Source of the DNA: Petunia secreta
Lineage: Eukaryota; Streptophyta; Magnoliopsida; Solanales; Solanaceae
Reading direction: 5' to 3'
DNA length: 64,000 nucleotides
NCBI GenBank assembly: GCA_029990175.1
Contig: JARKIP010000065.1
Coordinates: forward strand, 29,552,501 to 29,616,500
Made by a program: the position numbers and the translations under genes. The notes below the pieces were generated by a model. The model was not told where the DNA came from. It made no database searches and saw only the letters and a list, made by a program, of their open reading frames with translations. Shown here piece after piece: positions 53,944-64,000 of this stretch; the first letter of the stretch is position 1, and the number at the start of each line of letters is the position of its first letter.

Positions 53944-56079
53944 TGACACGACTCAAATTTTGCGGCTAGGCCATGCGGGTACCCGACATCCTCCCCTTGA
54001 CCTATTGAGCAAACTCTTTCGACTGAGTTATCATAAAGGACATAGAACTAACTCGAAATAAGCATAAAAGAGGTCAAAAGAGATACATATATACACACAC
54101 GCGCACGCACACACACACGTTGCCTAAAGAAAGTGCAATTGTCTACCCAACATACAAAGTTCAGAGCTATCTAGATAAGACATCTCCGAATCCAATATAT
54201 ATATATATGGAAAGGAGAAAAATTAGTCTAACAAAAGAAAGCTATAGTTGGTTACCTCTATGGACAAAAGCTAGCTCACCACAGGCAGCTGGAACGCCCA
54301 CGCTCCTCAATCTTATGTTGAACTCGGTCTTAGAGCGAAACCTCCTGAAATAAAATAGACAATAAGAAACAACAGAGGATGAACCGAAAAGAGTCAGTAA
54401 GTGAGAGATAACTAGCTACCTCAAACGATAAATAGGTAAGCTAGGGCATCAAAACAACTATCCGCAGTCAGAGGCAATTGTCAACAATAAATCATAGAAG
54501 GCATATAATCAATATGAAACTCAACAAAATATATAACAAGATGAAATGAAAAGCGATATGATATGCTAGGGTCACTTGTGCTCGAATACCTATCCAGAGC
54601 AGACTCCACTATGCTTCATGGGTACGTGAAATGATGTAAATTGCATCGTGCATCAGGATTATGTAATGTGATGCAAACTCCATAGTACATCGAGGGTCAT
54701 AAAGTGAGGCAGACACCACGATGCATCCAAAGGTATGTAATATGGTCATAGCTATGGAAGAATACCTCTGCCCCCAATATGTTATAAAACTGAAGGCATA
54801 ACAACACAGTATGCAAATGCAATCTGAAACTATAGTGTAGTAAGTATGCATTATCGGAAGCTACGCACATAAGAACAAATGGGTAGAATATTCATAAGGT
54901 CAAATGCCATCAAAAAATTGGATGAAACCACTTACCTCAAGTCTTGAGGCAATCCGGCTACTTAATGATCTTATTTCCCTTCTGAAGCCTCTCAAAATTA
55001 TCTCTCTCTGAGACACGAAAGAATAATTTCACATATAGGTGTTAATATAACGAATGACTAGCGACAACATACTTTATTAAGTAAATTACATAATTTCCCT
55101 TGAGCTAGCTTAGCCGAATACCCAAAAAAGTTATATTTCTGAACTAGTCCTACAGTATCATTATAACATTGGATAATAACTCTTTTGGGTTCAATTAACC
55201 CCAATTCCCTATATTCATAAAACTAGGGTTCCAACCCCCAATCCCATCATCCATAATCTATGGATTTTATAGCCTATACCTTTAATTAACAACAAAAAAA
55301 GGTTAGAATAACTTACCTGAACTTCTAGGACAATTATGTATCTTGGAGTAGCCCTAGAACCGACTCCCACCGATAAAATATTTGATCAAAAATGAATTTA
55401 TTGATTGTTGGTCATACTTATACCATGGTGCAGTGCTATCGTGCTCATGGAGTCGCTTTCGCGACATTGACCATCATGATCACACACTTATGCGCACTTT
55501 TGCACAAAAGAAACTTTCTCCTTAGCGCTTATGTGCTAATGTGCCCAAGTTGGCACTATCGAGCTGGTTTGGCTACGGACAGCCTGATAGCACATGTTGG
55601 TGCTGCATTTTGGATCTGAACGGGATCCTATAATGCTCGAAATCACCCACACTCTGCATGCAATTTCTAAAACACACATATGAACTACTGACAAACTCGG
55701 ATCTCGAAATGTATCCCTGATACTCAAGACGAAGGTTAAAAGGAAGGAGGCAAAACTCCAACTTCCGGGATATAAGCAAAAACTACCCGAACAACCTTAC
55801 ATTTCACTTTCTAAAGTTCACACACGTCAAAAATGATCATACAAACCTAATGACATTTCTAGATTTCGAAACGGAACTCATTTACTCGAAATGAGCTCGG
55901 AAGCCATAATGCAGCTTTACCAACACTAGAAAATTAAAACATCTTCCAGGACCTACCAAATGAGGTTCAATTTAGCTCAAACTTTACGGACAAGTCTTAA
56001 TGGACCTTACAGAGATTTTAAGACTGTCGGCTCGCCAATTGAGTCCTAACTCCCGAAACGACTAGCTAGAGTCATTTCA
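53944..56079 (-). repeat. Solo LTR of a Tekay-like family, copy 2
   Basis: Duplicate of 47975-50181; 2136 bp, shorter mainly because the AT tract (54195-54208) has seven units. A 12-bp insertion lies near 55577. Followed by AGTTG as in copy 1. Confidence 0.85.
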
Positions 56080-56378
56080 AGTTGGGTGTTGTTTGGTACC
56101 CCACACCAGCTTGAGGGATGAAAGACTACCTAGTGGTTAGAACCATGGTTACTAATCACCCCAATTACCTTAGCCACCTAAATAATCTATGTGTTCCTTA
56201 GCCGCCTAATATTTTATGTATGATGTAGTTTGTGATATACACCACTAGACTAGGAAAAGAGATAGGTGAATAATTCTAATTTTGGAATGATTCTCCCTTC
56301 ATGTGTATAAATATATTGTACGTGATTACCTCAACATAATAAGAATTTATTGAAACCTAATTGCTTTCTTCTTTAGAA
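56080..56378 (+). mobile_element. Ty1/copia 3' end and probable LTR, copy 2
   Basis: Duplicate of 50182-50480, including purine-rich segment and TATA box. Confidence 0.55.
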
Positions 56379-58141
56379 GGGGTCGACGGCAAGTGCTTCC
56401 CAGGCTAAACTTCAAGACAATTAATTGAAAGATTATTAAAAGGTCAAGGGCAAGTACTTTCTAGGCTACACTTCAATTATGTAGAAGATTAGGGAAGGGG
56501 TGAGGGCAAGTACTGCCTAGCCACTACTTCAAGGCAATAAACTAGGAGAATGTGGGAAGAGAAAGGACAAAGTCCAGCCTAAAGCAGTACTTTTAGACAA
56601 AGAAAAGGGAGGGCATGGATACTGCGCATCATTTATATATTCATTAAGTATTTCCTTCCAAAATTTATTCATTAAACCAAAAGAAGGCCATTTCGCTAAA
56701 TTACCATTATGAAGATCAAAAATGTAAACCAATAGCCCTGGTGTCATAGTTTTTTAAATAACCCAACTACAACATATCAGCTCAAATGCCCAAATACAAA
56801 TTAACCATTTTATCAAGTCTAACAATATATTTTTTTTTAAAAAAAAATTACGCTAAGTATCATTTTAAGGATTTTATTGTAAAATATAAAGACAGTTTTC
56901 CTATTTTGCGAAACATAGAAACCTTTCGAAAAATGGCAGAAGACATAGCAAAAATAAATAAAATATTGTTATTCAAATCCTAACTCCTTCTCTCTCTTCT
57001 GTCTCACTTCTCTCTCCCTCACCCCTTTCCCCCACACCTTTCTTCACTATCAGCATCAGCGATAGCCTCACCGTCCTCCCCCACACTATTCCAGTATTGT
57101 CATCGTCCCTACCTATCGTCGTCATAGTCCCTCCCTTAACACTCGTCGTTACTGCTTCCTTTTCCTAGAAGCTACACATAGCTGCTGGTGTTGGTGCTGC
57201 ATCGGATCTCCCTGCCTTTTACTTCATCGTAGCTGCTTCAGACCTAGAGTAGGGCAATTTTTTTTTTACTAGAAAGAATTAAATACATGGTGATCATCAT
57301 AGAGTTTATAATGAACTCTACGATAATATTACATAAGTGTACTCTAATAAAGTGAAGAAAAATACATTTAAGTAAGAAAGTGCAACCAAATGTCTCCTTC
57401 TTCATGCATGTGACTTGAAATAGTGCTTGTAGCCCGCATATATTCTGAAAATTATCTTGCCCTTCTTGATAAAAAAACAATCACTCCTAATTATCCAACA
57501 TACCCATCAATGCTTATATGATTTTATTATATATTTTGCAACACTTGGAGAATTTGTTCTACCTGTAGTAGTGGTATCATAACTTTTAGTTCTTTTATGA
57601 GCTTTTTTTTTCTGGGTTTTCTTCGTGAGATGTCTGCTTCCCTGGCTACCCTCTCTCTAGCATCATCCAATAGCGATTTCTTATCTTCCTCTAAATCCTC
57701 CCCAATGTCATACTCCTTGCTTTATTCAAAATTCATTTAGTGTGGTATGAAAGGATTTGGCTCAAAATGCTTGGCAGCCATTGGACCAAACCATGAACCC
57801 CTTGACTTCTTTTGACTTGTGACTATAGGTCTAACATTATCCAATTGAGAAGGAATAAACTCTGGGGTAGTAGCTATCAAACTACTAGTTAAAAGTCTTT
57901 TGAACAACCAGTTCTTCCTCATCAACTACGTCTGCCCATTTTCTAGCACTTGTTGTGCATTCTTGCTCATTCACAGAGTTTACCTCATTAGTAGAATTAG
58001 CTTGTGAAATAGAGTTATTACCTTATTGTGACAATAGAGTATCTCGATTGACTTTAGTTGGTACCCATTTTCATCATCACGTTCACCACAGGACTCCAAA
58101 GCATCATGTGCAATTCCTTGATCATATTCAATAATCTTAGC
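56379..58141. other. Unassigned DNA in duplication unit 2
   Basis: Duplicate of 50481-52244. The minus-strand frame 57737-57925 (SQKKSRGSWFGPMAAKHFEP) is open here while copy 1 carries a base change. No recognised domain. Confidence 0.5.
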
Positions 58142-58389
58142 CACATGTGTATCCGAGATCCTTTCGAAGTGATTGAGTTAGATCATGCTCAGCTGGATGT
58201 GAATCAAGACTATGAGGAGTCCCCAATTACCATAGTTGCTCGAGATGTCCGGAAGCTTCGTTCGAAGCAGATTCCGATGGATCGAGTGTGATGGAGAAAC
58301 CATCCTTATAAGGAGGACACTTGGGAGCTGGAGTCCAGCATGCGCGAAAGATATCCTCATCTCATCGATGACTCGGGTATGAATTTGAT
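58142..58389 (+). pseudogene. pol: Tekay-like integrase C-terminus with chromodomain-like tail
   Basis: VIELDHAQLDVNQDYEESPI, VARDVRKLRSKQIPMDRV, then a TGA at about 58289 where the family has Gln or Arg before Trp. The same frame continues with WRNHPYKEDTWELESSMRER and YPHLIDDSG. This is the end of pol of the element whose 3' LTR starts at 58555. Everything upstream of about 58142 is missing, so the element is truncated on the left. Its tail is homologous to that of the complete Tekay-like element (15620-15803). Confidence 0.85.
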
Positions 58390-58541
58390 TCTAGAACTTA
58401 AAGGTTCTTATTAGTGTTTGTGTTTTGGTTATGTCCTGGTAAATTGTCCATTGAATGGTTGTTAAAGTTAGTGTAGGAATTCTCTTTGTTCATATGAAAT
58501 TTTCTCTAGATTCCGGCTCATTCGATGACGAATGAGAATCT

Positions 58542-58554
58542 AAGTGGAGAAGAA
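58542..58554 (+). other. Polypurine tract of the truncated Tekay-like element
   Basis: AAGTGGAGAAGAA directly before TGATACGACC. Confidence 0.85.
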
Positions 58555-60490
58555 TGATACGACCATAGGTAGTCGTTTTGGGAGTTAGTACTCTGATTAG
58601 CATGTCAACAGTCTTAAAAGCTCCGTAAGGTCCATTAGGACCTGTCTGTAAAATTTCAGCTAATTCGGACCTCGTTTTGTAAGATTTTTGAAAAGGTTTC
58701 CATTTCAGCTGTCAGTAAAGCTTAAAAGAGGTTTTCGAGCTCGATTTGAGTAAATGAGCTCTGATTAAAAATCTAAACGTTGCATTTGGTTTATATGTTC
58801 ATTTCTGACCTATAGCAACTTTCAGAAGTGAAATCCGAGGTCGTTCGGATAGTTTTTACTAAAGCCCCAGAAAATAAGAAATTGACCTCTTTCCGAGGGA
58901 CCCACATCTTGTGTTTCGGAGATCCGACTTAAGATCCCTCCTCGCAAGAATGTCACCCAAGTATTGTATGACTTGTTTACAAAATTTAAGGTCATTCTGA
59001 GTCTCGTAGGGTCACGTTCGGACCCGAATCGCAACACCAGCAAGTGTTGATGCTGAATTCTGTACCTTCCAGGCAGGCTTGCGTGATCTTGCACATCCGC
59101 GCTTTTTTTGGCTGCCTCAAAGCACGGTGGCATATCCGGTAGCGCGACCGCAAAGAGGGATTGGCGTGTGGGCGCTTATGGTGGCGCGAACGCACATATT
59201 TCTGGATATAAAAGACCCATGTCCGCCTATTTGTTCGCAATTCATTTCTAACTGATTCTAAACGATTCCAAGGTTATTTATTCATACCAATATGTGGGAT
59301 AACAATAGGTAATGATTCTAAATCACTTATTTACATATAATTCAATGATGTGGGAGTGAATTCTATAAGAATTGAATTGGGGAATTAGGGCTAGAATCCT
59401 TAGTTTATGGAATTGGGGAATTGGGGGAATTTGATGAAATTGAATCCGGAAATGAAAACTAATGATATAATTGAACCCGTGAGATTGTAAAGGATCCAGA
59501 AATATATAATTTATGGGCTTTCGACTAAGCCCGACCCAGGGGTATTTTGGTAATGTTCCTTTCTTTTCTGTATAAAGGTTAGATATTCCTTTCTCGGGCA
59601 CTTATAAGTGCAAATATGTTTCTTTCCCTCAGAAAAGGATTATTCTAAGAGGCATCGAAAAGGAGAGGAGATCATTCAATAGCTATTCTGACTCAGGACT
59701 TGAGGTAGGTGAATTTATCCGCTTCTTTGACGGCCTTTGGCCTTTTGGGATAATCTACTTACGCGTTCTTTATGTGAATAGCTGCCGACAGGGCGTATTT
59801 ACGCCACAACCTTGTTCTGTATTTTCTGGTTATCTTTCTTGATTTCTAGGTTGTTATGTCATCTGAGAGCGGGAGGATTCTGCCCTAGGAGCAGTAAGAT
59901 TCCGCTCATTGCATCCTATTGAGAGTAGGAGGATTCCGCCCCGGAGTAGGAGGTTTTCGCTTCATTTCATTGAGCACATGTGACCCTATTGCATCATGTT
60001 GCATTCACCTCATGACCTTCCATGTGCTTGCTACCTCTGTAAGATTTCTGCTCGCCCATTTGTGCATTGTTTAAATTTTATATGTTATATGTCGTTACTT
60101 TCTGTTTCTCTCGCTCATTTGGCTTTTTTTTTAGTTAAATAGTTATTCCACACCTACTGAGCCCTTATGACTCACTCCTACTTGTTTCTTGTTTTGTATT
60201 TTCGTTTCGGCAGATTTTGCTCCAGGACCTAGCCAACATCACGAGTAAAGAGCGAGGACGTTCTTAGCTGTCTGTGGTGAGCCAGCTTTTTCCTTGAGGC
60301 TGCCAGCTGTAGATGCTATTGTGTTATCCTATTTAGCTCCCCTTCGAGATATATATATATATATATATATTCTTTTGACTCCATAGATATCTTATCTGGA
60401 AACCTCTAGACCTATCTTTGGAGTAGATAGTTGTACTTGTTCTAACAGCTTGTACATTTTGTTCATCTTATGTATTAGTATGTGTGTGTG

Positions 60491-60533
<43 letters not shown>

Positions 60534-60666
60534 TAAGCTTCATTTTCGCCTTTAAGTTATTTTTTATGTCATATATAGATTGAGGTTGTCGATAGGGTTC
60601 ACCTGACAGGTCTAGGGGAAGTAGTCGGATGCCTGCATGGCCTAATCGAAAATTTGGGTCGTGTCA
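58555..60666 (+). repeat. 3' LTR of the truncated Tekay-like element
   Basis: 2112 bp from TGATACGACC to GGGTCGTGTCA. Family of the two solo LTR copies. The first part is distantly similar to the 7886 LTR (CAGTCTTAAAAGCTCCGTAAGGTC). It contains AGGAGGATTCCGCC-type repeats near 59866-59960 and two AT microsatellites (60349-60370 and 60496-60529, the second preceded by TG repeats). Confidence 0.88.
60349..60529. repeat. Two AT microsatellites with a short TG run
   Basis: AT dinucleotides at 60349-60370 and 60496-60529; TGTGTGTGTG at 60480-60490. Confidence 0.9.
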
Positions 60667-61055
60667 AATGTACACTTTAGATAGAGATATAGCTGTAAAA
60701 ATTGTGATTCTCACAGCAATGGAGGAAGTGGTCGTTGCATAGTTGGAAAGTGATGGTCACGCTGTGAACTGTGGTGATGCTAACATGACAATAGTGATGA
60801 AGATGAAGGAAATGAGTGAATTTAGATGAAGGAAATGAATGATGTTAGATGATTGATGGATGTCGTTAGCTTTTGTCTTTCCCTGTTAGCTTTACAATAT
60901 AGTCAAAGATTAGACCAAAGCTATCCACTTTTGCAAACATAAGGGGCTTTTTATATTCATTTGTATACATAAGGGATAAAAATATTCCCTATGTCCATTC
61001 TTAAGAAACTATCTAAATTTATTCCTCTCAATAATGACTATTTACGTGATGCAAC
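60667..61055. other. Unassigned DNA between two convergent LTRs
   Basis: 389 bp. Short repeats of GATGAAGGAAATGA and TTAGATGA near 60795-60860. No gene seen. Confidence 0.6.
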
Positions 61056-61231
61056 TGTCACGACCCAATTTTCGGGGCCGTGATGGCACCTAAGTGTTAC
61101 ATCCTTAGGCGAACCACGAATAATTAAACTGACACATAATGATAATTTACATAGAAATATTTTAATAAAATGTAAGTGTAGACATCCACCCGCAATACAG
61201 TGTCAATAGAGTATCTACGAATTCTGACATC

Positions 61232-61233
<2 letters not shown>

Positions 61234-61294
<61 letters not shown>
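61234..61294. repeat. AT microsatellite, about 30 units
   Basis: Uninterrupted AT dinucleotides within the LTR. Confidence 0.95.
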
Positions 61295-61299
<5 letters not shown>

Positions 61300-61811
61300 A
61301 GATGTAGGAAGCGTCTAAACACTAAGGTGGATCAGACGGTATGCCACCGCGAACCATGCGGTTGGCTCACCTCAAGCAAAAATAGTCACAGCCTCGAACG
61401 GATCAGATAAGTCCAGTTGTCTGACTAGTAGAAGGATCTGCACATTTAAACAGTAAGTTATGAGTCAAAGCCCAGTAAAATCATCGACAGGCCCGCTAAA
61501 TTACCCTTTCAACACAAGTCTTTGATAATGCATAAGCAGATAACGGAAGTACAATCCACATATTTATAGTAACCCATAAACATTACATGCGATAATATAA
61601 TTATACAACAACACCAGCAATAATACGCGAATACATAACATGGTCAATAATATAAAGATACATAATATAGGCAGCATATACAATATTATATTGATACTAT
61701 GGCATAAGCAATAATATAATTAACACACAGCATGGCGATGATATATCTCGCATACCACATAGGTAATGATATACCTAGCACATAGCATAAGCACACACCC
61801 CGTGCGGCTTT

Positions 61812-61998
61812 GTTTATAGGTCATAACGCACCACAGGCCTCTGTCCCTATAAACAACTTTACTTATAGGTCATAACGCACCACAAGCCTCTGTCACTATA
61901 AGTCTCCACATCTAGGTCATAACACACCACCGGCCTCTATCCCTAGATGGAATTTTGCTTCTAGGTCATAACGCACCACCAGCCTCTGTCCCTAGAGC
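61812..61998 (-). repeat. Tandem array of four hairpins with 25-nt loops and covarying stems
   Basis: On the plus strand each loop starts TCATAAC-CACCAC and ends CCTCT-TC and is exactly 25 nt. Stems: GTTTATAGG/CCTATAAAC (61812-61854, 9 pairs), ACTTATAGG/ACTATAAGT (61861-61903, 8 pairs), CATCTAGG/CCTAGATG (61909-61949, 8 pairs), TCTAGG/CCTAGA (61960-61996, 6 pairs). The stem sequence changes between units on both arms. The array is unrelated in sequence to the one at 9796-9970 but has the same architecture. Confidence 0.85.
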
Positions 61999-63544
61999 AT
62001 ATCAATAATACACCGGCACACAACATCGACTATACACAAGTCACGTTTGTGCTTTCTCCTTTTTGTATAAATATAACGAGTAGTACATAATACTATCTAC
62101 TAGGCAATGCTAGTCAATTAAGTACTCGACAACTTACTTAGCAAGATCAAATCTTATCCGCAAGCAAAATAGAGGTCAAGTCTCACTTACCTCAAAATCG
62201 GCTCAAGTGGCTAAGGAACGACCTCATTTCCCAAACGATGTGCCTCAGTAAGACTCCTCTCTGAGCCAAAGAAATAGTGTCGCACTCGTAAGCATGTGAG
62301 GAAAGGATTCTAAGCCCTTACGCAATTTAAGAGGCAATTTACCAAAATACCCCGGGTCGGACGTACCCAAAAACCCGTAAAATTTATGTTTTCGGACTCC
62401 CCATACTCCCACGAGTCCAAAAGTACCATTATTGTACATACCCGAGTCCAACTCGGTCATTTTTCCCATTTCACAAATCTAGGGTTCAAACCCTCTTTCC
62501 AAGGATCGCCACTTTGATCCTCGGATTAAAGCGTTAAAAATGGGTAAGAATAGTTACCTTGTGTTTAGGAAAGATTTTGGTACTTCAAATTCCCCTTGAA
62601 ATCACTTTTAGAAGCTCAAAACATGAAAATAAAAATGAATGCCCGCCCTAGTATATATAGCAGCCCGCAACTTTAAAGACTTGTACCACATGCTGTCCAA
62701 ATTGTACCTCACTGGATAGCTTTCAGTAAAATATCCATAACTTTTAATAAAAATATCCAAATTATACGAGGTTGGTGGCATTAGAACCAAAACTCAAAGG
62801 GCTACAACTTTCATGTTTTGACTTGTTTCCAATTCCTTATAGATTGATCTACAAAATCAATTTCTTTCCGGCTAAACAGTAAAAAACATAATTCAGCAGC
62901 CTTTTTTTTTGCTTTGCACCAGGTCAGCCACTTTTTTGGGTCCAAACGGGACCCTACGAAGCTCGGAATGACCCCAAATTTTGTACACAAGTCATACAAG
63001 ACTTGTGTGACATGCTCGTTAAGACGAAACTCAATTCGGATCTCTAGAACTCAAAAAGTGGATCCCACGGGAAAGGGTCAAATTTCGACTTTCGCCAAAA
63101 TAGCTAATTTCAATCAAACGACCTCGGAATCCGAATTCGAAAGTTGCTAAAAGTCACAAATGACGATACGAACCTAACGGAACCCTCAGATCTCTCATCG
63201 GAGTTATTTTACTAAAATCGAGCTCGAAAACCTCTTTTAACCTTTTTAAACTTCCGCAACGGAGACTTTATCAAAAGTCCTATCAAACGAGGTCCGTTTT
63301 CACTTCTGAAGGTTGCTACAGGTCATAAATTACCATACGAACCTAATGCAACTTTCAGATTTCACATCAGAGCTCATTTGCTCAAATCGAGATCCGAAAC
63401 CTCTTTTAGCCTTAACGAATATCCGAAACGGATGCCTTTCTCCGATACCTATCTAACAAAGTTCGTTTTAGATAAAAAATTTCAGAATTGTCGACACACA
63501 AATCGAGGTCCCAATTTCCGAAATAACTATTTGAGGTCGTTACA

Positions 63545-63558
63545 ATCTCCCCTACTTA
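63545..63558 (-). other. Polypurine tract of the reversed Tekay-like element
   Basis: Plus-strand ATCTCCCCTACTTA is the complement of TAAGTAGGGGAGAT, adjoining the LTR edge. Confidence 0.88.
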
Positions 63559-63679
63559 GACTCTCGTTCGTCCTCGGACGAGCCCGAGTCTAAGGTAAGA
63601 TTCACATTTTCACGAAAATAATTACACGGAATTCGAGAACTCTCACTACTACCCGAAATCATAAATAACAACATAACTT

Positions 63680-64000
63680 TCAGGCTTTAGAGATTGAAAT
63701 CATACCTGAATTATCGAAAAGGCGAGGATACTTCTCCCGCATGTCGGACTCGAGTTCCCAAGTGGCCTCTTCGCTAGGATGATTCTTCCATAGCACTTTA
63801 ACCAACGGGATCTCTTTCGACCTTAGCTTACGGATCTCTCTAGCCGCAATAGCAATCGGCTCCTCCAAATAAGCCAAGTCCTCGTCGATCTCGACAGAAG
63901 CCATATCAATCACATAGGATGGATCATGAACATGCTTTCAGAGCATAGATACGTGGAATACCGGATGAACTGACAGAGATGGAGGCAAAGCAAGCCTATA
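63680..64000 (-). pseudogene. pol: pol C-terminus of the reversed Tekay-like element (partial)
   Basis: Reading from 64000 down, a LALPPSLSVHPVFHVSML block is followed by a stop near 63940. Then comes VIDMASVEIDEDLAYLEEPI, REIRKLRSKEIPLVKVLWKN and ATWELESDMREKYPRLFDNS, the chromodomain-like tail of Tekay elements. The stop at 63680 is about 120 bp before the polypurine tract, a usual spacing. The rest of pol lies outside the window. Confidence 0.88.

Larger units (their letters stand above)
52380..58276 (+). repeat. Tandem duplication, unit 2 (5897 bp)
   Basis: Direct copy of 46409-52379. It ends at CAGATTCCG before ATGGATCGAG, where the original Tekay-like sequence continues. The 3-bp ATG is shared by both ends and the internal junction. 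Confidence 0.95.
61056..63544 (-). repeat. 3' LTR of the reversed Tekay-like element
   Basis: 2489 bp, TGTCACGACC...GGTCGTTACA on the plus strand. Contains an AT microsatellite (61234-61294) and a four-unit hairpin array (61812-61998). A stretch near 62930-63180 is recognisably similar to the reverse complement of 8290-8560 in the other Tekay-like LTR. Confidence 0.9.
61056..64000 (-). mobile_element. Tekay-like element, minus strand, cut by the window end
   Basis: The plus strand starts TGTCACGACCC; the LTR runs to 63544 and is followed by the complement of a polypurine tract and the end of pol. It belongs to the same broad LTR group as the 7886 element (shared TAGGCGAACC and GGTGCCATCACG-type ends) but is well diverged. 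The other LTR lies beyond 64000, so no target duplication can be checked (left flank GCAAC). Confidence 0.88.

Noticed and set aside
59866..59960. Hairpin repeats in the 58555 LTR
   Set aside because: One unit pairs (GAGCGG with CCGCTC) but the neighbouring unit does not.
61812..61998. Regularly spaced repeats resembling a CRISPR array
   Set aside because: Plant nuclear retroelement LTR; units are contiguous hairpins without unique spacers or cas genes.

Overview
This is plant nuclear DNA made almost entirely of nested LTR retrotransposons. No host gene, tRNA gene or rRNA gene could be supported. The element types (Athila-, Tekay-, CRM- and Tat-like Ty3/gypsy plus Ty1/copia), primer binding sites matching plant initiator-tRNA-Met and tRNA-Asp, and 5-bp target duplications point to a flowering plant. 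The repeat style suggests a eudicot, perhaps Solanaceae, but the species is a weak inference.

Layout, left to right. 1-3900 is the 3' noncoding end and probable LTR of a Tat-like element. 3901-4860 is unassigned. A decayed copia pol starts at 4861 and is cut at 5680 by an Athila-like element (5681-45405, target duplication CCTTA). The Athila-like element itself carries four nested elements. A nearly complete Tekay-like chromovirus (7886-18807, CATAG) sits in its gag. A CRM-like chromovirus (24006-38522, CATGG) sits in its 3' LTR. A second CRM-like element (26836-33768, minus strand, GTATA) sits inside the gag of the first. A short Athila-related non-autonomous element (39363-45183, minus strand, ACAGC) also sits in the 3' LTR. 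Copia resumes at 45411 and is interrupted again by an unclassified insertion and by a reversed solo LTR.

A direct tandem duplication of about 5.9 kb follows (46409-52379 and 52380-58276). It copies part of the unclassified insertion, the copia end, the solo LTR, unassigned DNA and a fragment of a Tekay-like integrase tail. The window closes with the 3' LTR of that Tekay-like element (58555-60666) and, facing it, the LTR and pol end of another reversed Tekay-like element (61056-64000).

No element looks fully autonomous. The Tekay copy has one frameshift, two amber codons and a Glu-to-Lys change at the integrase D,D-35-E position. The inner CRM copy has lost the reverse transcriptase core. The large Athila element encodes only Gag and protease. 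The small Athila relative encodes only a private zinc-knuckle/coiled-coil-like ORF.

The most unusual signals are RNA-like structures. The Tekay LTRs hold a tandem array of four hairpins with an invariant 15-nt loop and stems that differ by compensatory changes. The reversed LTR near the right end has an independent array with 25-nt loops and the same behaviour. Two Athila-type elements share a hairpin pair starting exactly 13 nt after the stop codon of their last ORF. All counts were made by eye, without software.
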